Shown piece by piece: positions 48,660-60,349 of a stretch of DNA of 64,000 bases (position 1 is the first letter of the stretch; each line of letters begins with the position of its first letter). The notes beneath the pieces are model-generated. The model was given only the letters and a program-made list of their open reading frames with translations. It did no database searches and was not told where the DNA came from. Source of the DNA: Ceratopteris richardii (Eukaryota; Streptophyta; Polypodiopsida; Polypodiales; Pteridaceae); contig CM035407.1 of the NCBI GenBank assembly GCA_020310875.1, positions 225,299,586 to 225,363,585 on the forward strand. Direction: 5' to 3'. The position numbers and the translations under genes were made by a program.

Positions 48660-49646
48660 ATTCTTAATATGAGGGAGTATTGTTGGCATCATCTTATCTC
48701 CTAAGATGTATCCATAATAGTTCGTTCCTTTTAGATAAGCCTCAATTTTTAAATACCATGTTGAGTATCACTTCAATCCAGCTTGTCAATGGATGAGGGG
48801 AATCCATCACCCATAATGTCTAGTCTTTAACTTTGCTCTCATACCACTATGAAGAGGTGATGGATGAGTTGAAGATATGAGATTGTGTTGGAAAAATATT
48901 GCTCAACAAAAGCATTTTAAAATTTAGAGAAACTTAGTAAACTTCCAAGGATTCCACAATATGCACTTATACCTCTTTAGTACTTTGGAATATCAATCTC
49001 AAAACTCTATATCAAAACAGATGAATTGTGAGTTCAAAATTTCTAAGATGCTTTCTATTTTGAGAAGAGAAGCTCTTAGAATTTTGTTCGGTGCTCTCAG
49101 TTTGGTAGCAATTGTCCAAAGATCTTTTGCACACCTTTGATTGAAGTGTTAAGCTAATGAAGGAAATTTATTTCAAGAATCTAGAATCATCATGCACTGA
49201 GAAACAAATCTAAGAAGTTTGAGGGGTCACCCCAACTTTTCAAGAATTAGAAGGTTCATATACATAGCCATGTGTAATCACTCATACTATCTTGAGTTCT
49301 ATGACTCCAATAATGATGAAACTTTGTATGTATGCTTACCACATTCCTAGCAAGTGATAGATTTGACATTGACTAGCTACACACTAGGAAATGACTCTAA
49401 GAAGATGATAGAGTAGCACAAGGCATTGTAACAGTAAACAAAGATTGGCAAATCAATAGAAATGAATCATAATGTATTGTTATTGCACATATGATACAAA
49501 GAGCTTGTGGAGGACTTCTCCCACTTAGAGATAGTACAATGTATACTCGATATGAGTGTAAAGAGTAGCTCCAATCATACTGTAATGCTCTATTTCCCCA
49601 TGACTAGAGTGCCTTGTGACTAGAAGTATGGTGTATATATACAACT
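48660..49646 (-). mobile_element. Ty1/copia remnant: gag start, primer site and LTR (family beta-like)
   Basis: The minus strand has a gag N-terminal piece resembling 'LRMEAYLQGRN' of the family-beta elements (about 48,690-48,780). A degenerate primer site is at about 48,835-48,846, followed by LTR-like sequence up to about 49,646. It occurs only in copy A of the composite repeat. It is an old, truncated fossil. Confidence 0.6.
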
Positions 49647-49897
49647 TTTCAATGTGATGGCACGTATGAGTTTTACCTAAAAGGAAATCCTAATTTTTAG
49701 GATGAATCTGAATTTTGAATTCAAAAAACAAATTCATGGCTTTTGGCCAATCACAAGATTCTCTCTATTTCGTGCTTTTACTTTTGACTAAAATAAGATC
49801 AAGCTTTAACCTTTAAATTGTTCAAACCATATGATAATACATTAACCATGAGATGTCCAATATGAATTGGTTAAGCTCCTAGGTTTGCTCCATGACC

Positions 49898-51117
49898 AAT
49901 AGAGGGGACCATCCTTATAAGGTCTCCCAAGGCTAAGTAAGCCTACCCATGTTCTAGGGTCGTGGTAGCTTGATCCATGCCAATAATCTTCACCATTGAT
50001 CCATGGGGTAAATCCGATTGTTGAAAGGTAGGATCAACAAACATTTGTTTGTAGCCCTCGATCTTGATTAATCCACACTTAGGATCAATTCTAGATCCAA
50101 TGGCCCACATCAAGTAGACCCTTCCCCAAGTTAAGAAAGCTACTTTTGTTTCTAGGCCTTCATTATAGTTGATCCTCACATAAGATGAATCCCAAATCCA
50201 ACGGCTTAGAAGGAAGCTTTGTAACTATGCATGTACGATCTACTCTATACCTCATATAACCTCAAAGTCAAGAACCTACCAATTTCCAACACTCTCACGT
50301 GGCTTCTCAATCTTCCTTACACAAGCTCTAGAGTTGAATATTCCTTGGCCTCCACAATCTCTGTAATCTTCGATACCTTCCTGAGCTTTGATACCATGTA
50401 AAAAAAATGATCAATAATGACTAGTGGTGCAACTCCAATACCATGTAGAGGTTACTACCGAACACAAGAGAGAAAGAGAGATATTTCTACTCATGGGAAT
50501 AATGGAAGATATGTGGCTATATGGAAAGTGGACTCAAGATGAGTAGAAGGTGAGCTCAACTCAATTCAACTCAAACTCAGAACTCTAGTACAAAATAATT
50601 CAAAAACTACACAATATATAGATGGTTCTCTCCACCCAGGCACTCTACATATGGAGCTTAGATGGTGATCTAAATAGATACTAGGTGAAGGGCTATAGAC
50701 CACTAGAATGGGTACTAATATGGACACCCTAATGGCTCCAAACACCACAAAATATGATCCTATGTGGGGAGGAGACCATCCGTATAAGGTCCTCCGAGCC
50801 TAAGTTAGGCTACCCATGTTCTAGGTCATGGTAGCTTGATCCATTCCAATAATCTCCACCAGTGATCTGTGGGATAAATTCAATGGTAAAAATGTAGGAT
50901 CAAGAACCATTTGTTTGCAGCCCTTGATCTTGCTTAATCCACAATTAGGATCAAGTCTAGATCTAAGGGCCCACATCAAATAGGCCCTTCCCCAAAGTTA
51001 AGAAAGCTACTTTTGTTGGTATAAGCCCTTGATTTTTGGCTGATCCTCACATAGGATCAATGGCTTAGAAGCAACCTTCATAACTATCCATCTATGGTCT
51101 ACTCTAGACCTCATGTG
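49898..51117 (-). mobile_element. TRIM-like LTR unit
   Basis: Same organisation as 46,235-47,450. A partial LTR ends at 50,291, followed by an internal stretch of about 105 bases with a degenerate primer site and a second LTR from 50,397. That LTR is cut off at 51,117 where a copia gag remnant begins. No coding capacity. Confidence 0.6.
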
Positions 51118-52296
51118 ACCAGATTTCTTCTTCTTTTCATTGCGTTTAGCAAGCTTTCTACATTCATCAATAGTATGAACAGCCTTCCGGCAATATTTGC
51201 ATCTCTTCTTCTTTTGCAAATCAACATCATTAGAGGAATGAGTGGAAGAGGAATGTTGAGGCTTTGGTTTTGATGAACCCAAAGTTGAACCATACTTTCT
51301 TTTCTCTTTTTGTGAGATAACAAGTTCTTGTGTTCCCTCAATCAAACCATTCCTATTCATTCTAGATTGCTCTTCTTGCAAAAGAAGAGACACAATCTCA
51401 TCAAATGCAGTCTTATTAGCATTTCCTTTCAAACGGAGTGTAGTAGCAAAGCTTTGAAAAGATTCCAGTAATCCTTTCAACAATTTAGAAATGAGTGATG
51501 CATCCAGAATGATCTCATCTATGTTTCCCAATTGCCCTTTCAAGTCCTTGATGTGTGTCACATACACATCCACCGACTCATTTTCAGCCATACATACATC
51601 CTCAAGTTGCTTCCTCAAGTATACAACACATGCTTCATTACGCACGGCATACAAAGAAGCAAGAGTGTCCATGCTTGTCGTGATGTAGAACATGACTGAA
51701 TGTGTGGAATTGTATGACACTTCACATAAAGCGCAATCAAAGCATGAGCTTGAGCATCTTTTCCATCCCATCTAAGCTACTCTTGTGTAGGTGGAGAAGG
51801 AGAAAACCATTGTACTCGAAGAAGAAGCTCCATCTGTGACAGTAGACTGTGAAGTAGAAGCACCTACGGGTCTTCGATCAACATCTGCCGCTATGTTCCA
51901 AAGTTGTTTAGCAACAAGAACATGCTTCATCATGTAAGGACCATATCAGATAGTTGGTCCCATCAAGCTTATCTTCAGCTTGAAGCATGCCAAACAAGTC
52001 ATTGTTGCCTACCATTTCACTAAAGAACAAGAAAGTGACAAAAACTTTCCTTCGATGAAAGCTGAAATGAGTGCTGAAATTTTAGCTCACAAATCGTCAC
52101 TCGGATGGCATTTTTGACTGCAGGGATGGCTTTGAGATGGGGGTTAAAACCCCCAGCGCACCTGGTGGAAATGTTTCTTGGCTTCTAAAATTCACAGTTC
52201 TATGCTCGAAGTCAATTTGCACAGTTGAAGTGCCTGTGCGTTGCGATGCGAAAAATCGAAACTTTAGAAGGAGCTGAATCTGCTCTGATACCACTA
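51118..52296 (-). mobile_element. Ty1/copia gag remnant (family gamma)
   Basis: The minus strand carries copia gag. 'MMKHVLVAKQLWNIAADVD' lies at about 51,890-51,940, and 'RWDGKDAQAHALIALYVK' at about 51,725-51,775. A well-kept C-terminal half runs to about 51,118, with 'ESVDVYVTHIKDLKGQLGN' and a zinc knuckle 'CKYCRKAVHTIDEC' near 51,160-51,205. The primer site (complement of TGGTATCAGAGC) is at about 52,282-52,293. Pol is missing. It is a fossil with a few interruptions. Confidence 0.8.
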
Positions 52297-52750
52297 TGGG
52301 TGTGTGTAGAAGTGCGAGAGACACACGAGAAGCACACACAAGGAGCACAAATGCAGTAAGACACACGGAGAAGATGATGGCTGGAATAACTCTCTCTATT
52401 GATGATGAACAGAACAAAAGTAAGAGTATGAATAATATCCCTAAGTAGAAAGTACCACCACATATGAGTGAATCATGCATGTGGTAACATGGGAAAAAAA
52501 ACCTCTAGCCAGCACTAGAGCAAAAAGTGCACATCTATAGGAAAGGTTTCACATCAAGCTACTCGAGGAACACATAAGTGTAACATGACTTTCTTATTTT
52601 CCCTAATCAAAATATTCTACCTTTCAATCACCTAATGTTGGTTCGAACAACTCAAATAAATTCCTATTGAATGAAAAAAAATCAAGTTGAGTTTTAGTTT
52701 GTTCATTGGATCCTTTTTAGTATTTGCTTTCAAAAATTCAAAGAAAAATT
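52297..52750 (-). repeat. Probable 5' LTR of the family-gamma copia remnant
   Basis: LTR-like sequence begins TGGGTGTGTGTAG directly outside the primer site. The outer end is not certain. The gag remnant at 51,118-52,296 reads away from it on the minus strand. Confidence 0.5.
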
Positions 52751-52756
52751 ATCCAA

Positions 52757-52963
52757 TGTTAGAAATAGATCCAAATCGGATCATATATCAGTTGTATGGA
52801 AACAAGGGCTAGCTTAGCCATGTTCCATGGATCAAGGCTTATCTTAAGGTTTCTAAGTATGATAGTAGACTGAGTGTGCATGATGGCCACATGTCCACAC
52901 TAAAACACTTTAGATACTATTTATTTTAAGAGCAAGATGATAAATAGGATGGGAGGTAGCAGC
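52757..52963 (+). repeat. LTR-like repeat, copy 1
   Basis: Begins TGTTAGAAATAGATCC and is a direct repeat of 54,266-54,470. The other copy is followed by a primer site, which identifies the family as LTR-type. This copy is cut at its right end. Confidence 0.65.
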
Positions 52964-52965
52964 TA

Positions 52966-53290
52966 ATTCCTTCTTTAACTTGATGGTGATGCCGACTTCA
53001 ATGGTCAATGCCTGAGCTTTAACAAATAACTCTTCTTTGACTCTGGCTAGTTCGGTCTCCCATTGAGTAGCTTTAGCCGTGATTTTTGGGAATGCCTGCT
53101 CCAACACAAAAGCTTTCTCCATCTGCTCTTCTAGTAGTGATCTTACTTGCCTAGGGCTTCATTGTTTTCAGCTATTCCGACATAGAGCTTCCAATTCATC
53201 ATCTTTCTCATTCAATTGTTGCTATAACCGCAATTCCTATGCACAAAACTGCGTCACTTCATCCTGTAAAGGTGTGAAATTGGCAAGTGG
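52966..53290 (-). other. Coiled-coil coding remnant
   Basis: The minus strand reads a heptad-rich stretch with 'QWETELARVKEELFVKAQAL' (about 53,000-53,060). Upstream of it are 'QQLNEKDDELEALCR' (about 53,180-53,225) and 'PLANFTPLQDEV'. It resembles the coiled-coil regions found in some plant retrotransposon-associated proteins, but I cannot assign a family. It is interrupted. Confidence 0.4.
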
Positions 53291-54265
53291 TTCGCTAGTG
53301 TGGACCCAAGTGTTCCATCCTTTGAAACGCAAGTGTTCCCCCCTCCATATTAACAAAAACCATTTTTTATTGTTTTTAATCTTATTTTTAAGTCTCACTT
53401 ATTTTATTCTTGTTCACAATAGATCCCAAACTTCGTCTATATTTCTAATCTTATCTTGTTTTTACATAGGGAAAGAGGAACATTGCACTCTAAAAGGGTG
53501 TTCTAGGTGTAGTGCTTCCTTCAACCTCCTCACACATCTAGGTGGAACATGGAGAAGAATGAAGAATATTAAATCACCTTGTGCGAAGAGAAAATAAGTG
53601 TGGGGCATACACCAAAATTCATGCATTTTATATAAATAGTGATAAAGAAATACAATGTGAAAGAAAAACAAAAGGTTTATGGTCTCTAGGATCCACTGCT
53701 CCTAGTTAAAGGTTGGAACTCATTTGTTGCTCTGGCCAAGAGTACCAAGACACTCTTATCTCAAATGTTCCATGAGGTGGCATTAAAATATGTGTGCCAG
53801 TCTCTATATCTAGATTGGAGGTTCCAAGTGGAACAATGTGAAAAAAAAGGCAATGGAGCTAGCATAATCATGTCATGTTGGAAAGCATTGCCACGTGCAC
53901 ATGTTTCACTAAGGAAATTGTGAACCCAACCTAAGATTCAATGCTTCCATTCTCAACATACATAGTAAAAGTAGATTTTAATCCTTGCAAGGGTACATAT
54001 TATCCACTCCCTTAAGCCCTTTTGGAAAATAAGAGTACAAAATTTTATGTCATGGGTGCAAGTGGAGTCTGACTTAGAGTTCATTTTGATTCTACATTGT
54101 AGATGTCCTTGGGTGCATGAGCTCAATTTATCTCATTAGTTTATCGATGAGGTTTATCACTTATCTCTCAAGTAGTGGGGTGTGGTTCTCTTGGTCTAGG
54201 AGGAAATGCTTGTACGTGAAGCCCTAGTAAATGGAATTTCATTTAATAAGGATGAGCTTAGCCAA
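53291..54265. other. No recognised gene
   Basis: AT-rich sequence between two LTR-like copies. A plus-strand frame across 53,079-53,597 is largely a shadow of the minus-strand coiled-coil remnant. I find no motif or repeat that I can name. Confidence 0.3.
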
Positions 54266-54515
54266 GTTAGAAATAGATCCAAATCGAATCATATATCAAT
54301 TTGTGTGGGACAAGGGCTAACTTAGCCAAGTTCCATGGCTCAAGGCTTATCTTAAGGTTTCTAAGGTGATAGTAGAGTGAGTGTGTATGATGGCCACATG
54401 TCCATGCTAAAACACTTTAGATATTATTTATTTTAGGAGCAAGAGGATGAATAGGATGGGAGGAGGATAGAAAGCATGATCAATCTTGCCCACTTCTCAC
54501 AAGTGGTATCAGAGC
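54266..54515 (+). mobile_element. LTR-like repeat, copy 2, with primer site
   Basis: A direct repeat of 52,757-52,963, extended to about 54,500 and followed by TGGTATCAGAGC at 54,504-54,515. This is the arrangement of a plus-strand 5' LTR with its Met-type primer site. The internal region after it (54,520-55,460) has only short frames and no recognisable retroelement protein. Confidence 0.65.
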
Positions 54516-55465
54516 TCTTGGAGAATATCTTCGTGAGGTAGAAAGAGAGAGAATGATTTTGGGTGGATCTTCCTAATTTTGGCAAATATGCATGTGATAC
54601 CCTATTTGTTTTTGGTGGGCATCTTCATGAAGATGTGGGAATTCTTGATCCTATGGCTATGGCATTATCATCAAACTCTTGTAGCAAAAAGGAGGAGGTT
54701 CAAAGCATCCCAAGAAGTGATTCATGCACACAACAAAGATGTCATACTCTTGAGCATGCTCAAGGGGGATCTATCCATGAGTGGGTTGCTCAAGCACAAG
54801 ACCAAGGATGTAAGTGCTTGTGAGCATGGCTATTATATGCCTGGAAAAGAAATTTTTCAACTCACATAGGGGATAGAAGAACCTCATGTGTGCATCTTTC
54901 AACCCTCTCAACTCATATCTTCACCAATTTTGGCACCCCTCCTTCTCCTCTTTCAAGTCATAACCTCCTTTACGAGGTGATGTATTAGCACCTACCCTCA
55001 TCTTTGGGGGATAAATTTCCATAGAATGTCCAATTTAAAAAAAATTAAAGTGCTATAGATTTCTTGCTTTAAGAGAATTCCACTGAGTGGCTTGAACTCC
55101 TATTTGATTTAGCAAGCCATTTGTGTAGAACATTTTTTAAACTCAATATCTCCTTAAAGGGAGGTTTTTCTGATATACCTAGGTCCCCTATTCGAGCCAT
55201 AACTTCTTCATGGGATCTCCAAATGGAGAAATTAAAATTGTTGTATATTATCCACTTTAAGACTTTTGAGCTCGTAACATGAGATAGTGTATTTTCTAGA
55301 AAACATCTTTATGAGATTTTTTATGTGACTATCAATTAGTGAGGGGTATTTTCGGCTTGATATCATTTTGGTTATGTCTCAATGCTTCTTACCAAGATTA
55401 GACATATATTTACTCACAAGTCACATAAAAAATGTCATGTCTAGTCTGAAAACTATAGAGAATAC
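54516..55465. other. Unassigned internal sequence after an LTR
   Basis: Follows the primer site at 54,504-54,515. Short plus-strand frames (54,563-54,869) show no recognisable motif. Nothing else is supported up to the start of composite-repeat copy B. Confidence 0.3.
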
Positions 55466-55999
55466 ATTATTTGATTTGGTGCAGTTGGTTGAGGCATCAT
55501 ATAGTATCCAAATGGAGTTAGTTTAATCTCATTTTAAAGATCTCTAAGTCTAGTTTTAGTCAACAAAATTTCATTTTCATTCTTTGTATTTTCATTTGCT
55601 TTCGTTGTGCACATAGGAGTCTTTATCCTCCAACACTAACATATAAAATGGGTGGATACAATATATTAGTCCATTTCTCAACATTACTAGTGCATGAACT
55701 TTAGTAAGTGAGGTGGGATTTATATCCCTATTAGGAGTTGATAACTCTTATTTCATGTGAATTTGATTTGGAAGTCAAACTAGAAGTGTGGTTGAGCCAA
55801 ATATATAACTTAGATGTTTGTAGTATGTTTCACTTTGAACCAAAATTTACTTGATTCATTACCCAACTGGAGTACTTTTTCCTACTAAGTATGAAAATTC
55901 TATGTAGAATGTAGGAGAAAGTTTGCCATTTACTTTTGGTAAACCTTGCTTTAATCTGACCAAGTCAAAATCCAAAATGAAACAATAGAGGGGAGCATC

Positions 56000-57208
56000 C
56001 TTATAATGTTCTCCAAGGCTATGTCAGTCTACCCATGTTCTAGGGTCGTGGTAGCTTGATCCATGCCAATAATCTCCACCATGGGGTAAATCTAATTGTT
56101 GAAAGGTAGGATCAATAGCCATTTGTTTGTAGCCTTTGATCTTGCGTAATCAACACTGAGGATCAAGTCCAGATGCAATGGCCCACATCAAATAACTAAT
56201 TTTGTTCCTAGCCCTTGATTTTAGTTTATCCTCACATAGTATGAATCCAAAATCCAATGGCTTAGAATCAATCTTCATAACTATCCATCTATGGTCTACA
56301 TTAGACCTCATATAACCTCAACGTCAAGAACCTATCGATTTCCAACACTCTCACATGGTTTCTCAACCTTCCTTACACAAACTCTAGAGTTGGTTCCTTG
56401 GCCTCAACAATCTTTGTAATCTTCTATACATTCCTAAGCTCTGATACCATGTAAAAAAAAATGATGAATAACGGTGGACTAGTGGTGCAACTCCAATACC
56501 ATGTAGAGGTTACTACAACACATATATAACATCAAGGTAAGAGAGAAAGAGAGATATTTCTACTCATGAGAATAACACAAGATATGTGGCTATAATGGAA
56601 AGTGGACTCAAGATGAGTAGAGGTTGAGCTCAGCTCAATCCAACTCAAACTAGGACTCAACTACTACAATATATAGATGCTTTTGTCCACCCATGCAATC
56701 CCCATATGGAGCTTGGATGGTGATCTAGATAGATGCTAGGTGAAGGGCTATAGGCCACTACAATGGGTACTAATATGGACACCCAAATGGTTCCAAACAC
56801 CACAAATATGATCCTACGTGTAGAGGAAACCATCCTTATAATGTCCTCCAAGTTTTAGGGTCAGCCTACCCATGTTTTAGGGTCATGGTAGCTTGATCCA
56901 TTCCAATAATATCTACCATTGATATATGGGCTAAGTTCAATGATAGAAACGTAGGATCACCAACCATTTGTTTCTAGCCCTTGATCTTGCTTAATCCACA
57001 CTTAGAATCAAGTCTAGATGCAAGGGCTCACATCAAATAGACCGTTCCCAAGTTAAGAAAGCTAATTTTTTTGAAAGCCCTTGATTTTGGTTGATCCTCA
57101 CATAGGATCAATCCCAAATCTAATGGCTTAGAAAGAATAACTATCCATCTATGGTCTATTATAGACCTCATGTGACCTCAAATCCTAGAACCTACCAATG
57201 TCCAACAC
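56000..57208 (-). mobile_element. TRIM-like LTR unit
   Basis: Equivalent of 46,235-47,450. A partial LTR, a small internal region with a primer site just below 56,450, and a complete LTR 56,450-57,208. Non-coding. Confidence 0.6.
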
Positions 57209-58299
57209 TCTCACATGGCTTCTCCTCATAATGGGGGTTTTACAAAAGAGCGTGTTATGGAAGAATGGCGGTGCTACATAAAGGTGATGCATTGAGAATA
57301 TTTAATATCTCATATGGGTCAAACTTATCCTTATCTCTTCTAACTTTGAAAGTGAAAGTCATCACTCCATTTTGATTCTCTCCAGTTCCAACAACAAGAA
57401 CTCCTCATTTAGTCAAAGACTATCACTAGAAAGAGACATGATAACTTCTCTCCTAGAGTTTTTAGGTCAGTCTCAATCCAACGACTATGTTTATCTAATC
57501 TCCCTACTACCTTTCACAAATTAGTTCCACTCCTATCTAAGAAATCTGAAAAGTTTTAAAACTCTTTAACTAGATTATTCCTCTAGGAATGAGCTAGATG
57601 TACTAAACGTAGAGAAGAATCCCTAATTAGATTCAGCTCCATGAATAAATCAAACTTACTTACATCAAAGTAGTAATCTAGAATCTCTCGAGTATTTCCT
57701 ATGAGGGAAAGGATCTACGAGTGAAACCTTTTACAATTTTCCTTTAATTTAGAAAACATAGTGATTCATTTGCTCTAATCTTCTATGAATGAGAAAGCAT
57801 ACTAAGACTCTTCAAACATTCCTTCCTAAAAAAAGGGGAATCAAACTCCCATGTGAAGAAAAATGCAATGAAAAGTAAAGTAAATGAGTTGCTAATAAGA
57901 TCTTAAAACTCTATTCCTAAAAGCTCAACTAAGAAACATTCAGTCTATATCTTATCTATATAATAAGCATCATACTTTATGGATGATGATTCCTTCTCTC
58001 CCCGATCATGAATAATAACTCTCAAAGGGAAATAGGTTCCAACTTTTCAATGTGATGGCACGTATGAGTTTCACCTAAAAGGAAATCCTAATTTTTAGGA
58101 TGAATCTGAATTTTGAATTCAAAAAACAAATTCATGGCTTTTGGCCAATCACAAGATTCTCTCTATTTCGTGCTTTTACTTTTGACTAAAATAAGATCAA
58201 GCTTTAACCTTTAAATTGTTCAAATCATATGATAATACATTAACCATGAGATGTCCAATATGAATTGGTTAAGCTCCTAGGTTTGCTCCATGACCAATA

Positions 58300-59524
58300 G
58301 AGGGGACCATCCTTATAAGGTCTCCCAAGGCTAAGTAAGCCTACCCATGTTCTAGGGTTGTGGTAGCTTGATCCATGCCAATAATCTTCACCATTGATCC
58401 ATGGGGTAAATCCGATTGTTGAAAGGTAGGATCAACAACATTTGTTTGTAGCCCTCGATCTTGATTAATCCACACGTAGGATCAATTCTAGATCCAATGG
58501 CCCACATCAAGTAGACCCTTCCCCAAGTTAAGAAAGCTACTTTTGTTTCTAGGCCTTCATTATAGTTGATCCTCACATAGGATGAATCCCGAATCAGCGG
58601 CTTAGAAGGAACCTTCGTAACTATGCATCTACGGTCTACTCTATACCTCATATAACCTCAAAGTCAGGAACCTACCAATTTCAACACTCTCACGTGGATT
58701 CTCAATCTTCTTTACACAAGCTCTAGAGTTGATTCCTTGGCCTCCACAATCTCTGTAATCTTCGATACCTTCCTAAGCTTTGATACCCTGTAAAAAAAAA
58801 ATGATCAATAATGACTAGTGGTGCAACTCCAATAACATGTAGAGGTTACTACCGAACACAAGAGAGAAAGAGATATATTTCTACTCATGGGAATAATGGA
58901 AGATATGTGTCTATATGGAAAGTGGACTCAAGATGAGTAGAAGTTGAGCTCAACTCAAACTCAGAACTCTAGTACAAAATAATTAAAAAAACTGCACAGT
59001 ATATAGATGGTTCTCTCCACCCATGCACTCGACATATGGAGCTTAGATGGTGATCTAAATAGATACTAGATGAAGGGATATAGACCACTAGAATGGGTAC
59101 TAATATGGACACCCTAATGGCTCCAAACACCACAAATATGATCCTATGTGGGGAGGAGACCATCCGTATAAGGTCCTCCGAGCCTAAGTTAGGCTACCCA
59201 TGTTCTAGGTCATGGTAGTTTGCTCCCAAATAATCTCCACCAGTGATCTGTGGGATAAATTCAATGGTAGAAATGTAGGATCAAGCTGAACCATTTGTTT
59301 GCAGCCCTTGATCTTGCTTAATCCACAATCAGGATCAAGTCTAGATCTAAGGGCCCACATCAAATAGGCCCTTCCCCCAAAGTTAAGAAAGCTACTTTTG
59401 TTGGTAAGCCCTTGATTTTGGTCGATCGTCACATAGGATCAATGGCTTAGAAGCAACCTTCATAACTATCCATCTATGGTCTACTCTAGACCTCATGTGA
59501 CCTCAAAGCTACCAATCTCCAACA
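58300..59524 (-). mobile_element. TRIM-like LTR unit
   Basis: Equivalent of 49,898-51,117, but with its right LTR complete (58,789-59,524). The sequence after 59,524 continues for about 50 bases with the same internal-type sequence seen after 47,450 before diverging. Non-coding. Confidence 0.6.
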
Positions 59525-59851
59525 CTCTCACATGGCTTCTCCTCATAATGGGGTTTTACAAAGAGAGTTTTATGGAACAATGGTACTGGTGCTCTCTAGA
59601 TAAACATATATCCATCATGAACATAAAAGGAACCAGAAACTACAAAAATGGACATGGATGGCTTCTGCTTTAGGGTTTGTTCATGTGTCACTGCTGTTGA
59701 GGTACCATTATATCGTGAGAAGTAAGGATTGTTGTTGCCCTACATCAGAGAGAAAGGCTACCTAATTCAAGAGATTAGGGTTTCTTGTAATAACTGTTTG
59801 GACAGTTTACATCCTTCCTTTTTTGTGTAGCAGGTGCACATTTGTGGTGGT
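59525..59851. other. Intergenic sequence, nothing recognised
   Basis: After the first 50 bases, which match the sequence following the other complete TRIM-like LTRs, I see no gene, repeat or motif. It separates the retroelement block from the host H+-ATPase region. Confidence 0.4.
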
Positions 59852-59965
59852 GGTGCAGCTTGTTGTATTTATGTCCCAACCTCATGACTGATTCGACTTA
59901 AGCTGCGAACTTCCCTCAACCTCGGGAGCTTAGCTCTCCTTTTGGCCTTCTCGAACAGGATGTGA
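59852..59965 (-). pseudogene. H+-ATPase C-terminal tail fragment, copy 1
   Basis: The minus strand reads 'LFEKAKRRAKLPRLREVRSL', which aligns with '[20 protein letters not shown]' in the C-terminal regulatory domain of the H+-ATPase at 61,056-63,959. At the DNA level the similarity extends to the bases around the gene's stop (GCTTGTTG). Only the last 35-40 codons are present. It is a decayed partial duplicate without a catalytic domain nearby. Confidence 0.75.
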
Positions 59966-60125
59966 AATTTATTCAGCACTATTTTCATAACAATATAGAA
60001 GTAGTCTCGTCGGCATACATGGAGTTGTTTGTGTACATTAATTCATTCTGCATAACTAACTAACTAACTAACTAGTTGAAATTAACACGGGGCGATGCCT
60101 TTAATATACACCCCCCATTACATTA

Positions 60126-60262
60126 AATAATGCTTGTTGTTGATTGAATAGCACTTATGTACTCTAACCTCACCTCATGATGAATGAATCAAGGTGTGCC
60201 TCTTTAAGGTACCTGCATGTTCCCTCAACCTTGCAATTTCAGCTCTCCTCTCCTTCTCCATT
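60126..60262 (-). pseudogene. H+-ATPase C-terminal tail fragment, copy 2
   Basis: The minus strand reads '[13 protein letters not shown]' followed by 'TLKRH', matching the same tail region of the H+-ATPase. The DNA match again begins at the stop-proximal TGCTTGTTG. It is out of frame at its end and carries no other part of the enzyme. Confidence 0.78.
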
Positions 60263-60349
60263 GAGTTGTGTATGCTTGTTGGCTTTTATGTATACCTAGG
60301 CCTTTAACCTCATGAATGAATCAAGGTCCCTCTTTAAGGTACCATGTGT
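60263..60349 (-). pseudogene. H+-ATPase C-terminal tail fragment, copy 3
   Basis: The sequence TGTGTATGCTTGTTG through TCTTTAAGGTACC parallels the last about 28 codons of the H+-ATPase ('[20 protein letters not shown]' region, up to the stop). It lies directly against copy 2, so the two form a tandem pair. Decayed. Confidence 0.7.

Larger units (their letters stand above)
45748..51117. repeat. Composite repeat, copy A
   Basis: This segment matches 55,466-59,495 over most of its length in the same order and orientation, at high similarity. It contains a unique-looking block (45,748-46,230), two TRIM-like LTR units (46,235-47,450 and 49,898-51,117) and a non-coding block (47,451-48,293). Copy A has an extra 1.35 kb (48,294-49,646) absent from copy B. 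Copy B in turn has about 75 bases (near 55,960-56,030) absent here. No host gene is supported inside. The right end is cut by a copia remnant at 51,118. Confidence 0.88.
55466..59524. repeat. Composite repeat, copy B
   Basis: Duplicate of 45,748-51,117 with the same internal order: a unique-looking block (55,466-55,950), a TRIM-like unit (56,000-57,208), a non-coding block (57,209-58,040) and a second TRIM-like unit (58,300-59,524). It lacks the 1.35 kb (copia-bearing) segment present in copy A. The junction at 58,033-58,037 shares the bases CAAC with both edges of that segment. No host gene is supported inside. Confidence 0.88.

Noticed and set aside
53079-53597. 172-codon plus-strand frame
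   Set aside because: Its first part is the antisense of a heptad-rich minus-strand remnant and the rest has no motif. The composition (Ser/Cys/Phe-rich) is typical of an antisense shadow.
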